A stretch of DNA of 64,000 nt from an uncultured Gemmataceae bacterium (lineage in GTDB: Bacteria; Planctomycetota; Planctomycetia; Gemmatales; Gemmataceae). The stretch lies in contig CALDUY010000008.1 of the NCBI GenBank assembly GCA_937923405.1, positions 229,951 to 293,950 of the forward strand. Direction: 5' to 3'. The position numbers were made by a program, and so were the translations under genes. Position 1 is the first letter of the stretch. Each line of letters starts with the position of its first letter. The notes below the pieces were generated by a model. That model was not told the DNA's origin. It saw only the letters and a list, made by a program, of their open reading frames with translations, and made no database searches. Positions 16,624-26,600 of the stretch are shown piece by piece.

Positions 16624-19600
16624 TCAGGCTCTTGGCCAGCGTATCTCAAAGCGCGAGCCAGAGCCTGGGTTGCTCTGTACCTCGATCACACCGCCGTAGC
16701 TTTTGATAATTTGCTGGACAATCGCAAGCCCGAGTCCGGTTCCTCGCTCCTTGGTGGTATAGAATGGCTCAAAAATGCGATCTCGAATCTCCGGATTTAT
16801 TCCCAAGCCGTTGTCCGTCACGGCGAGATGTATCCACTCCTGATGTCCAAACGCGGAAACCTGCAGAACTCCTCCCTGAGGCATCGCATCACGTGCGTTG
16901 AGACAGAGGTTCATGAGAACTTGCTGAACCTGGGTCTCGTCGGCCACAATCGATAATGGCTCTGAGGAGAGATTTTCGACCAAGGTGATGGAACTGGGCA
17001 GTGTGACGCGCAATAACTCCAGCGTTCGTCGAACAACGGCAACTAACTCCAGTCGACAGGGAAGAGTTCGCCGTTGTTTGCTAAATGTCAAGAGTTGCGA
17101 CGCCAACATGGAAGCTTGTTCCGCCGCGTGAGTGATCCGCTTCAGATCTTCGTGAACTGGATGGTTACCTAGCAAATGCTGCTGTGCCATGTCCGCGAGA
17201 TTCAGGACTACGCTTAGCACATTGTTGAAGTCGTGAGCCACTCCCGAGGCGAGACGCCCAACCAGTTCCAGTCGACGAGATCGCTCTAGTTCGCGCTCCA
17301 ATTGACGTTGTCGAGTTATGTCCAGCATCAAGGAAATGAAGCCCTGTAGAATGCCATTCTGATAGCGTGGCTGGTTGATGGTGAAACAGACTCGTTCAGA
17401 ACCATCTTTGGCTCGATAGCGAAACTCGTGACTAACTTCCTTGCCCTCCAGAGCGGCCCGTGCCATGCAGAGTACCTGCTCTTGATCGTCTGGATGAATA
17501 ACAGATAACCAAACTTGAGGATCGTTTATTTCGGAAAGGTCATAACCGCTGATTGTTTTCAAGGCTGGATTAGCGTAGGTGAGTCGCATAGCACGATCGA
17601 CTTGTATCAAGACGATCGGTAACGAATTGACCAAGCCACGATACCGTTCCTCAGAAGCACGGATGGCCTCGCGAGCCTGAATAGTCGCAGTGATGTCGGT
17701 AAAGGTGGTCACGACTCCCTGCCCGATTGGTACGGCATTGACCAGCAGCCACTTGCCTCGAAACGACTTTCTACTCGCCTTGTCCGAGTCGCTGGAAGCT
17801 TGTTTGGCCGGAAGTGTTCCCAACACAAACTGACGGACAGGACGGCCCGTTCGTAGCGCGACCTCAGTAGGATGGTCATGAGAGGACATCGGCAATCCAG
17901 TCTCATAAACGAATTGCCAGCCCAACTCGAACAGAGTACAACCTTGAAGCGATTCAGTTGGCCGATTGAAGAAAGATGAGGCCGCCTGATTCGACTTGAC
18001 GATGACTCCTTTGCTATCTTGAACGAGCAGGCCCTCAGCCATCGATTCAATCACGGCACGGAGTCGACCTTCGCTATCCATGCGAGCGGCTTCCGCCTGG
18101 TGCAAGGCAGTCAGATCCTCTAGCACCCATACGGCACAGTCAGGAGAATCTCGACCGCTCAGATGAACCGGGGCAGCCCAAGTCACCAAAGGAACACGCC
18201 TACCGTCCGCGCGATGAACCACGATGTCGTCGCGCATGGTCGTTCTCCCTTGACGAAGAGCGAGATAGACCGGCAATTCCTCGGCGGGATAAGGGGTCCC
18301 ATCGGGACGATGCAGGCGATAAATGCGCGGCAATAACTCCAAACTGGCAGCACTATCTTCGCGTGAACCAAGCAACTGTCTAGCTCGGGCGTTGACCAGA
18401 ATCGGGATTCCATTCGGCCCCTGAACAAAAAACACCCCGGTTGGCAAGTTGGTGATGAGCGCGTTAAACAAACTTGTTATCCGCCGCAAATCATCGGCCA
18501 GATATCGCTGTTCTGTGATGTCCGTGACCACGCCTTCCCAACCAACTAGCGTACCATCGATCGACCAGCGCGGAGCCAGCGTGTCTCGAAGCCATCGAGT
18601 GGATCGATTGGGCCAGGGTTGGGCAATGGAATTCGTCTCGTCAAGGGCGATCGACTCTCCATGTAACGAAGAATGTTTATGTGACAGTCGATACTCGCAA
18701 ACCACTGGTTCGGATTGTCGGCCAAGTTGCTCCAGCGCTGCCAGGATCACCACCTGATCCTCAGGATGCACGTGAGACAACCACGAGGAATAATCGCCGA
18801 GTAACTCCTCGGCACGACAGCCGAACAGTTGCTGGCTTGCGGCAGACACCAAAGTGACTTCAGCCAAACCTTGCTTGGCGACTAAAGGCAAGTTCGACGA
18901 GAGCGAGTTGGAAGCCGTTCGTAGAAACCGCGCGCTATAGACCACTATCGGGACATGTGCTATCACTTGGCGATAGCCTGTTTCATGAAGGCGAACCCAG
19001 GACGAGGCGGCAGACACCAATAACCCAGCAGCACATTGGGCGACCAGATGAGCTTGTAACAAGGTTTGTTGCACGAATTCTTCTGGAGAAGGATAGAAGC
19101 GTCTGGCGACCAGAGGCAACAACGCCGAAGCGGCAGCCGTGACCGTGCCACCACGTAACCCCTGCCGTAAGCTCGCCCAAACAATGAGGAGAATCTGCAC
19201 TCCCCACAATTGCCACCCCATCAGTTCTCGGCCATGCAGTTGACTAAGAATCAAGCTCAAAATACTGGTACAGGCGGCCAAGCCAATGATTTCCAACCAG
19301 TCGCCTGGCAATGGAGTTTCCAAACGACTTGCAGCGAGATCTTCGGCCCGAGAAGGCTGTTTACGCGGAATGGGCACTTCGAGGGTTGGATCAGATGGTT
19401 TAGCGTTCGTTGGTTTTCGAGGAGCCCGAGGCAGACGGTCCGTTGTGTTTGGTTGAGTGGGATTCAATAACCCACGTCGTTTAAACCAGGGAGTGAGTAT
19501 CACAAGCAGGGGCGAACCAAGAATCAACATCCCCAGAGCATGCTCCAGCCATAAAAATATAAATTGGATCGCCATTAGATCATTAGCCGGATTGATCAAC

Positions 19601-20130
19601 CCCACAGTGCGCAACAGAAGAAGCCGTGGCACAGCCAACAACACGGCACTGAGTCCAGCAACGAGGAGAACGAACTGCATAGCGGACTGCGGGTCAGCCA
19701 GTTGAGTGTTTCCCCCTGCCCGATGCCGATACAGCCACCAGGCTAGACAGGCCTCCGCAGCAGTTAAGGCACCATCGACCAAGATCCAGCCGCCAAAAGC
19801 CATCGAAAATTCGTCGCCTCGAAGCCTCAATGCAGCTCGGATCAGCAGCAGCAGAAGCGAGCCAATGGCCACCGCCGACAACGCGAATCGCCAACCAAAC
19901 CACGCCACCAGGAGCAAGGCGATTCCCGCACTGGGCGACCAAGACGGAACGATCGAAACACTCCAGAGCAAGGGATGCGACAGAATAAACAGTACGACGA
20001 CGAGACCAAAGATCTCGCGTTGTTGCAGGGGTGATGGGGGTCGAGGAGACGACGTTTCGAGAGGCGACCCCGTGGGACTCGAAGGTGCCGACTTAAGATT
20101 CGGCTGCTCAAGTTCGGAGCGAGAAGGCAT
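16624..20130 (-). CDS. MASE1-like multi-PAS sensor histidine kinase
   Basis: A 1168-residue sensor kinase. After a Pro/Ser-rich start, residues about 35-390 are polytopic, with a MASE1-like WSPSAGIALLLVAWFG segment; a Pro-rich cytoplasmic insertion (about 225-265) interrupts it. Four PAS/PAC units follow (about 400-925). The kinase core has the H-box with phospho-His in ASGVAHDFNNVLS, the N-box LMNLCLNARDAM, and the G-boxes VTDNGLGI and GTGLGLAIVQQI. The HDFNN H-box is typical of NtrB-like kinases. No receiver is fused. The adjacent upstream gene is a sigma-54 activator, so a functional link is plausible, although that protein has no receiver to phosphorylate. Confidence 0.93.
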   Translation of the reverse strand: MPSRSELEQPNLKSAPSSPTGSPLETSSPRPPSPLQQREIFGLVVVLFILSHPLLWSVSIVPSWSPSAGIALLLVAWFGWRFALSAVAIGSLLLLLIRAALRLRGDEFSMAFGGWILVDGALTAAEACLAWWLYRHRAGGNTQLADPQSAMQFVLLVAGLSAVLLAVPRLLLLRTVGLINPANDLMAIQFIFLWLEHALGMLILGSPLLVILTPWFKRRGLLNPTQPNTTDRLPRAPRKPTNAKPSDPTLEVPIPRKQPSRAEDLAASRLETPLPGDWLEIIGLAACTSILSLILSQLHGRELMGWQLWGVQILLIVWASLRQGLRGGTVTAAASALLPLVARRFYPSPEEFVQQTLLQAHLVAQCAAGLLVSAASSWVRLHETGYRQVIAHVPIVVYSARFLRTASNSLSSNLPLVAKQGLAEVTLVSAASQQLFGCRAEELLGDYSSWLSHVHPEDQVVILAALEQLGRQSEPVVCEYRLSHKHSSLHGESIALDETNSIAQPWPNRSTRWLRDTLAPRWSIDGTLVGWEGVVTDITEQRYLADDLRRITSLFNALITNLPTGVFFVQGPNGIPILVNARARQLLGSREDSAASLELLPRIYRLHRPDGTPYPAEELPVYLALRQGRTTMRDDIVVHRADGRRVPLVTWAAPVHLSGRDSPDCAVWVLEDLTALHQAEAARMDSEGRLRAVIESMAEGLLVQDSKGVIVKSNQAASSFFNRPTESLQGCTLFELGWQFVYETGLPMSSHDHPTEVALRTGRPVRQFVLGTLPAKQASSDSDKASRKSFRGKWLLVNAVPIGQGVVTTFTDITATIQAREAIRASEERYRGLVNSLPIVLIQVDRAMRLTYANPALKTISGYDLSEINDPQVWLSVIHPDDQEQVLCMARAALEGKEVSHEFRYRAKDGSERVCFTINQPRYQNGILQGFISLMLDITRQRQLERELERSRRLELVGRLASGVAHDFNNVLSVVLNLADMAQQHLLGNHPVHEDLKRITHAAEQASMLASQLLTFSKQRRTLPCRLELVAVVRRTLELLRVTLPSSITLVENLSSEPLSIVADETQVQQVLMNLCLNARDAMPQGGVLQVSAFGHQEWIHLAVTDNGLGINPEIRDRIFEPFYTTKERGTGLGLAIVQQIIKSYGGVIEVQSNPGSGSRFEIRWPRA

Positions 20131-20248
20131 AATCGGCCGTCCGCCCAGGGCACAACGAAGTACTTCCGTGAGAAAAACGAACCGGCGTGCAGTCCCTGTT
20201 CACCGATTCAATACTTGCGAAGCAAATCTCGCGGTTTGACTATGGTAT

Positions 20249-20266
20249 GTCAACTCGAAAGTTGAC
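20249..20266. repeat. Short perfect hairpin upstream of the histidine kinase
   Basis: GTCAACT (20249-20255) pairs with AGTTGAC (20260-20266) across a CGAA tetraloop. It lies in the 197-bp gap between the sigma-54 activator stop and the kinase start, both on the minus strand. It could be an operator for the kinase gene. On the minus strand it is not followed by a T-run, so a terminator is less likely. Confidence 0.45.
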
Positions 20267-20327
20267 TCAAGCAGCTTGGAAAAAAATTCTCCGTATCATT
20301 TAGTATCTGTGGCAAAATGAAGACGAA

Positions 20328-21416
20328 TCACTGGTCCGATTTGGCCTCACGAGGAGCAAGAGAGCCATCTTGACGTTGGTAGTCTTCGACTTTTTTGTGC
20401 AGGGTGTTGCGATTGATCCCCAACCGGCGAGCCGCTGACACTTGCACTCCGCCGCACTGCTGCAACACTTGCTCGATCAGTTCGCGTTCCACCGCTCCAA
20501 CGACTCGGTCATGCAAATTTTCCTGAAGGGTCTGTACCCCCAGACGGACGAGCTGCTGCACCAAGCTTTGTAGGTCGCTGCTGCGTGGCTTGGCCGAACG
20601 CCAACGCCGCTCACTCTTACCCGGTGGGGGGACTAGGTCCGGCGTGATACGCACTGAATCGGACTTCAGAGCGCTGGCATGTACAACAAGGCGTTCCATG
20701 TAGTTTTCTAACTCACGGACATTACCCGGCCAGTCGTAGGAGGTTAGTACATCCTCCATCTCTGGAGCCAACTCTGGAGTATCGACTTGGTGTTCCTCAG
20801 CGTGGCGTTGCAAAAAATAGTTGGCCAACAGTGGAATGTCTTCGCGGCGTTCTCGTAATGGAGGCAGATAGATCGGCCAGACGTTCAGACGGTAATAGAG
20901 ATCATCACGAAAACGACCTAATTCGATCTCATCAGTCAACAATTGATTCGTCGCCGCTACCACGCGCGTATCAACGCGGATGGTGCGGGACTCGCCGACG
21001 CGCTCAAACTCCTTCTCCTGAAGCACGCGCAAAAGTTTGACCTGCAACTTAGCGCTCATGCTAGAGATTTCGTCCAGAAAGATCGTACCGCCGTGCGCTG
21101 CCTCAAAGCGACCAGTTTTGTTGTCGATGGCTCCTGTGAAGGCTCCCTTGACGTGGCCAAACAGTTCGCTTTCCAGCAGACTCTCAGCCAAGGCTCCGCA
21201 GTTGACGCGAACGTAGGGACCATCGGCTCGCGTACTGAGCCGATGCACAGCACGGGCAACCATCTCCTTGCCCGTGCCGGTTTCGCCGATCACCAACACC
21301 GTGGACGGGGTTCGCGCTACCAACCGAGTGAGTCGATAGACTTCGCGCATCGCCGGAGATTTTCCCACAATACCCGGCAGTTCAGCTTCGAGTTCGTCGT
21401 CTTTGTGAATTGGCAT
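20328..21416 (-). CDS. Sigma-54 activator without receiver domain
   Basis: A 362-residue bacterial enhancer-binding protein that uses ATP hydrolysis to open sigma-54 promoters. The AAA+ core begins almost at once: Walker A GETGTGK at 44-50, the sigma-54 contact loop GAFTGA at 91-96, Walker B TIFLDE at 111-116, and the [11 protein letters not shown] segment. A Fis-type helix-turn-helix closes the protein ([21 protein letters not shown]). There is no N-terminal receiver, GAF or PAS domain. The start is either ATG 21416 or GTG 21431, whose GTGA overlaps the stop of the upstream sigma factor; neither has a strong ribosome site. Tight coupling to a sigma-70-family gene is unusual. Confidence 0.93.
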   Translation of the reverse strand: MPIHKDDELEAELPGIVGKSPAMREVYRLTRLVARTPSTVLVIGETGTGKEMVARAVHRLSTRADGPYVRVNCGALAESLLESELFGHVKGAFTGAIDNKTGRFEAAHGGTIFLDEISSMSAKLQVKLLRVLQEKEFERVGESRTIRVDTRVVAATNQLLTDEIELGRFRDDLYYRLNVWPIYLPPLRERREDIPLLANYFLQRHAEEHQVDTPELAPEMEDVLTSYDWPGNVRELENYMERLVVHASALKSDSVRITPDLVPPPGKSERRWRSAKPRSSDLQSLVQQLVRLGVQTLQENLHDRVVGAVERELIEQVLQQCGGVQVSAARRLGINRNTLHKKVEDYQRQDGSLAPREAKSDQ

Positions 21417-21427
21417 GTCGCTGGGGG

Positions 21428-22348
21428 TCACGATTCCGCGGGCATAGTTTTTCCCTTGGCCGCCAACAGAGCGGCGAGCCGATCGACAGACAGACGAGGC
21501 TCCTCTAGAAGAACACTGTACATTTCCTTGCGAATAAAGCCGAACAAATCTTCTCCTGTCCATCCAAGCTCGCGTAGAGACTGACCGATGCGTTCGTGAC
21601 AACGCTTACTAACAGCATCAATTTTGCGGGTCACATTGCCTTCGTGAATCCCCAGAATGCGAGCTACTTCTCGCTGCGACAGCTTGTAGCGAAGTCGAAG
21701 CCCCAACAAAAGCACCTCCTGATCGTTTAGTTCGGCGAACCACTCTCGAGCGGCTTCACGAAACTGTTCATGCCAATGAGCATCCGAGTCTTGCGGCAGG
21801 TAGAGATCGGCCTCGCCCACTTCGTCCTCAGGCAGGGCCACCTCACCACGCTCTCGTCGCAGGTGCGAAAGTTCCTTGTTCTGATAGACGCAGAGCAACC
21901 AAGGAACCAAGGGACGTTGGCCATCATAACGAGCCAAAATCGGCGGAGAACCCTCTCGTTGTCCAACGAGTAGATAGCCCCAGAAATCGGTCACCGATTC
22001 CTCTTGGCGTTCAGGTTGTCGCGGGTAAAGGCGAACCGCTCTGGCACGTAAAGCGTCGATCAGCAAGATATCGGTACGATTGGCTCGCGTGCGAAACAGC
22101 ATCTCCCAGGCCGGGGCCAACCGCTCCAGACAAGCACAGGCTAGAAACCAATCCAAGGGATAGAGATTCTGCAACAACTGCGATCGATCGGGATTGTTGG
22201 CTGCGGAATCTTTCCGCGTCTTGGTCAGTAAGCGCTGCAAGTTCTCTTCTAGTCGGCGAGTGAACACGTCCTCAGACAACGCGAGGTTAGGCAAGCGTAG
22301 TCGGCAGAAATGATAGATGAGGGCAGTTTGCACGCGGAAGTCAGCCAT
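21428..22348 (-). CDS. Sigma-70-family factor with long N-terminus
   Basis: A 306-residue protein with a region-4-like helix-turn-helix ([37 protein letters not shown], about 208-245), so a sigma factor of the ECF/extended type is the best call. An earlier segment with [20 protein letters not shown] fits degenerate region 2. The first 100 residues and the last 45 are not recognisable. It is longer than the usual 170-200-residue ECF factor. It is coupled to the sigma-54 activator downstream and follows the MCE gene by 15 bp. No anti-sigma gene is adjacent. Confidence 0.75.
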   Translation of the reverse strand: MADFRVQTALIYHFCRLRLPNLALSEDVFTRRLEENLQRLLTKTRKDSAANNPDRSQLLQNLYPLDWFLACACLERLAPAWEMLFRTRANRTDILLIDALRARAVRLYPRQPERQEESVTDFWGYLLVGQREGSPPILARYDGQRPLVPWLLCVYQNKELSHLRRERGEVALPEDEVGEADLYLPQDSDAHWHEQFREAAREWFAELNDQEVLLLGLRLRYKLSQREVARILGIHEGNVTRKIDAVSKRCHERIGQSLRELGWTGEDLFGFIRKEMYSVLLEEPRLSVDRLAALLAAKGKTMPAES

Positions 22349-22363
22349 CGATCCATTCGCCGC

Positions 22364-23434
22364 CTACGTTTGGGGAACAAAGACGATCACCTCGATCCGG
22401 GCCGACGGTGCCGACTTCTTCTCATCGTGCGGCAACCGATTAATTCCCATGCCCAGAGAGGTAGTTTTTCGGCTGGTGAACCATCCTAGTTTATGAATTT
22501 TGTGCTGAGTTTTTAGGTACTCCAGCACCACGAGGCTCTGTTGCTGGGTGATGTTTTTGGCCACGTTGGCATCCTGGTTCATCTCGGCGTAGCTGACAAC
22601 CACGATCTCCGAGCCTTTGACCTTGAGTTCTTCCGCCCACGCGGCTAAGTCGTCGAGTCGCTCTTTTCCCTTGTCGGTCAACACGGCTCGACCTGGCTCG
22701 AACAATTCAGTTTCGGCAAAAATGCGGTCAAACCGCTTCATGGTCGGACGAACAAGAATCTTCACTTCATCTTCGATGTAACTGCCGATCACAGGAAGTC
22801 GTTTGAGTCCCTCCGCTCCGCGCTGAATTTCGTGAATGGCTCCCTTCCCCTGAGCAACTGTTTCTTTACCCGTTCGGATGAAGCCGCGCAGATCCTCGTA
22901 CAGAGTTTCGTCCTTAACGAGCTTACCTAGGGTTCCCTCCCCGTTGCGCACTCCATTCAGCGTCTCACCGAGTTCGACGAGCAGATCGCTGATTTCCTTG
23001 CCAGCATCACCGACCAGAACCGCGCCGTTTTCCGCAGGAGGAACTGGTTCGGCTGAAACGGACTGGCGAGTCGGCGTGCGGATCTCGACGACTTTGCCAC
23101 CGAGCATCCCCTCGCTGAGAATGTGGACGGTCGAATTAGCTCGAACCAGATGTCGATACTCTTCTTTAACGCGTAGACGAATAAGAACCGGTTCTCCGGG
23201 GCGATCGGGAGCAGAGATGAACTCGACTTCACCGGCATCGATGCCGTGCAGTCGCACGCGCGTGCCGACCTCAATGCCTTTAATTTCAGGAAAGGTTGCC
23301 TGAACATGCAGATCATTTCGCCCCGACCAAACACGCGAGCCGAGGACAAACAGCCCGATCCCTCCTAAGATCAGACTGCCGAGAACAACTAACCCCAGAG
23401 CCAGCGCTTGCCAACGTGAGAGGGAGCCGGACAC
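22364..23434 (-). CDS. MCE (MlaD) protein with OmpA-like C-terminal region
   Basis: An inner-membrane-anchored lipid-transport protein: one transmembrane helix near residues 10-30, then an MCE domain (QATFPEIKGIEVGTRVRLHGIDAGEVEFI, with HILSEGMLGGKVVEI). Residues about 180-240 are helical. The C-terminal about 110 residues resemble an OmpA/MotB peptidoglycan-binding fold: LFEPGRAVLTDKGKERLDDLA, a Val-rich strand with SEIVVVSYAE, an ITQQQSLVVLEYLKTQ helix and the closing ARIEVIVFVP strand. The start was set to GTG 23434 because GGGAGG directly abuts the ATG at 23443 (no spacing) but lies nine bases from the GTG. No MlaE/MlaF genes are nearby. A TATAAT lies upstream (23492-23497, minus) without a clear -35. 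Confidence 0.8.
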   Translation of the reverse strand: MSGSLSRWQALALGLVVLGSLILGGIGLFVLGSRVWSGRNDLHVQATFPEIKGIEVGTRVRLHGIDAGEVEFISAPDRPGEPVLIRLRVKEEYRHLVRANSTVHILSEGMLGGKVVEIRTPTRQSVSAEPVPPAENGAVLVGDAGKEISDLLVELGETLNGVRNGEGTLGKLVKDETLYEDLRGFIRTGKETVAQGKGAIHEIQRGAEGLKRLPVIGSYIEDEVKILVRPTMKRFDRIFAETELFEPGRAVLTDKGKERLDDLAAWAEELKVKGSEIVVVSYAEMNQDANVAKNITQQQSLVVLEYLKTQHKIHKLGWFTSRKTTSLGMGINRLPHDEKKSAPSARIEVIVFVPQT

Positions 23435-23679
23435 GGTACACATCCTCCCGGGAAATCCGTCGAGGAGAAATCCCCCAACAACTTCGTATCCATTATACTG
23501 GAGAGAATAGGACCCAACGGTTGGCGACCTGGGAATTGCGCCAACATTTCTGGTCGCAACAACGTTTTGCTCTTGGCATTGGCTTGGGCCTGTTCGATAT
23601 GATGGTCTAATCCGAGGCTCTTTCTCATCCCGTGCCGCCGGTCGTGCGAACAGTATTTTCAGTGGCGGGAGACTATTTC

Positions 23680-26600
23680 ATGGCTTCAACGAGTTTTAAG
23701 CAGCAGTGTCCCAGCTGCGAAGCAATGGTGCCGATCCGAGACATCAGCTTGATCGGCAAGAAAATCGATTGCCCTAAGTGTAAGTATCGCTTCGTGGTCG
23801 AGGAGCCGGCTGCCGATGAGGCAGACGAGGACGCTCCCGCGAGCAGAAAGAAAGGCGATTCCAAAGGAATCACCAAAGCCGGTGCAGGAGCGAAAGGGGC
23901 AGCGGCTCGGCGGCGCGGTAGTGACGACGACGGTGAAGGCCCACAGAAAAAGAAAAAATCAGGCAGCTCAGGCATGCTCATCATCGGCGGAGGAATCGGC
24001 CTCGTCGGAGTGGTAGCGATCATTGTCTGTGCCTTTGTCTTGATGAACAACGATAGCCCGACGACAGCGAGTAACACCTCGGCTCCACCCACTTCAGGAA
24101 TGCCGGCCCCAACTCCGGGAGGTGGGGAAGGGGAAGATAACGTTCCCAATCCTGGCGGTCCGCAGCAAAATCCTGCTCCTACCGCAGGCATACTGGTCAA
24201 CGTCAGCAATTTACTTCCCAATGACACTCAAGCGATTGTGGCCTATCCCATGCAGGTAACCATGGGTAGCGCATTGCGAGCTGCCGCCATCGACCAGGCG
24301 GAAGGAGGGTTCCGTCCCGAGCGCTTCCGTCAGAACATGAGCGTCGATCTTAACGATCTGAATCGAGTCATCTCGGCGGTGAACATTCGCGACAACTGGA
24401 TCTTCACCATCCTTCAATCCAAGAAGCCGTTTAACGTCGAGCAGCTAAAGCAACAGCTGCGGATGAGTGCATCTGAGAAGGTAAAAGGCAAGTCAGGCAA
24501 AGAGCATGAGATGTTTCGCGCCACTGGCGAAATGGATAGCCTGAGCAACATGATCGTGAAGCTCAACCAGCCACGTGACGCCATGATGGTGTACTTCTAT
24601 GACGCCAATACGGTGATCTTCGCTGATCCGCAACCGATGGCACGGTTCTTGGAAGAGGATGCTAAGCCGACGCATTTGAGCAAGGAAGGAGAAACTCCGC
24701 CGCCCTCTACTCCCGCGGCTGGAGCGGTTGGAGTCGGTGGGTTTGGCAGTGATCCAGGAATGGGCGACCGTGGCCCAGGTCGTGGCCCGATAGCGGCTGG
24801 ATTGGATGCCGGCGGTCCCGCTATGCCCACTCCTGGAGGCATGGGCGGACCTCCAGGCATGGGCGGACCTCCGGGCATGGGTGGGGCCGGGGCCACTACT
24901 CCAGCTTCTGACGCCACCGTTCCCAGTTCCTGGCTCTCGGTTGATCCCTCGCTCAAGATGATGCTCGACCGCATCGAGAAGCTGGAGGAGAATCGTTCGA
25001 CCAATCGTAAAGAGCCTGCTTCTTTAATCACCTTCGCTGGACTGATGGATCCGCTCATGGGGCCGACCTTGAGCCTGGCCAATACCTACATGCAAGATTA
25101 TGGTCTGGATCTCGTGCAGCGGTCGTTGGCTCAACCGGTCATCACTGCGGAAATGCGCAAAATCAAGACTGTCGGTGCGAGCTTGGTGGCCTTCGATCAA
25201 CGCAAAGGCGACGTAACCGTAGCCGTAGAGTACCATGATCGCCGCGATGTCGAGCGAGGGGATCGACTGATTCGTCCCCAGCTGGACAGCCTATTGGCGA
25301 TGATGAAGTCCTGGCCAGGACTAAACGTCACTCAGAAAGCACCTGAAACGAACAACCCGGCAGCAGGATTTGGCGGCTTCGGAGGCGGCTTCGGGTATGC
25401 CGGAGGAGGAGCCGGGTATGCCGGAGGTGCAGCTAGTGGTGGTATCTCGGCACCGGCCCCGGGAGGTCTAGATACTCCGACGGGAGGCGGTCCGCGTGGC
25501 GGTGCCCCTGGACCAGGGGCAGGGGGCGGGATGCGTCCTCCGATGCCCGGTGGAGTTGGTGGAGCTGGCATGTATCCTCCAGGTGGTGGCTACGGGATGA
25601 TCGGCGGTCCGGCTCCTGGCGGACTTGGCGGTCCAGCTGATGCCAAAGAAGACGAGAAAACCGATGGCACCCTCGCCTTGACCCGAGAGGATCGTCTTCT
25701 GGTGCTAACTTTGGAAACGCAATTGACGGGCGAGGCCTACGACAAGCTCTTCCCGCCGACCAAAGAAGTGTTCCAGTGGGCCAAAGCCAAGGCTGATCTG
25801 GCGACGACACGCTCTCGGGTTCACGTCCTGGCTGATGCTCTACAGGATTACTTCAAGGAGAAGGGACAGTTTCCGCAGGGAGCATTGCCACGTCCCCTGA
25901 GCGCCGTCCGCGGGTTCGAGTGGCGGCCCGACCAACGACTGAGTTGGGTTGTGGAATTGTTGCCCTACTTTGGCGAGGAGTATCGCGAGTGGGAAATCGA
26001 TCGCACCCTGGGCTGGAATGAAGGCAAGAATGCCTTCGTAGCCACGCGAATTGTGCCTCCGGTGATCGCCAGCAACAACCTGCCCGGCGTGGGTTCGCCG
26101 CAGATCGGCTATCCCGGACAGACCGACATCCCCGTAGGAGCCACTCACTTTGTCGGTGTCGCGGGCCTCGGCTACGAAGCCGCCGAGTATCCCATTACCG
26201 ATAAGCGAGCAGGGGTCTTCGGTTATGATCGCGTGACCAAGAAAACCGATATTAAAGATGGCTTACAGAACACAATCGCTTTGCTCATGGTGCCAGGCGA
26301 ACACAAAGCTCCCTGGCTGGCCGGAGGAGGCGCGACTGTTCGAGGCATCTCTGAGGACGATCCCAAACCGATCGCGCCGTTCGTCTGCATGAGCTATCAG
26401 GCCAAGCCAACTGAAAGCTCTAAGTGGAACGGTAAGAAAGGCACTCTAGCCATCATGTGCGACGGCAAGGTTCGCTTCATCCCCGAGGATCTGCCCGCCG
26501 ACACCTTCCGCGCACTATGCACCATCGCAGGCGGCGAGCAACTTCCCTCACGGATCGATTCGCTCTGCCCAGTTATCGATCCGCCTGAAGGCCGCGAGTT

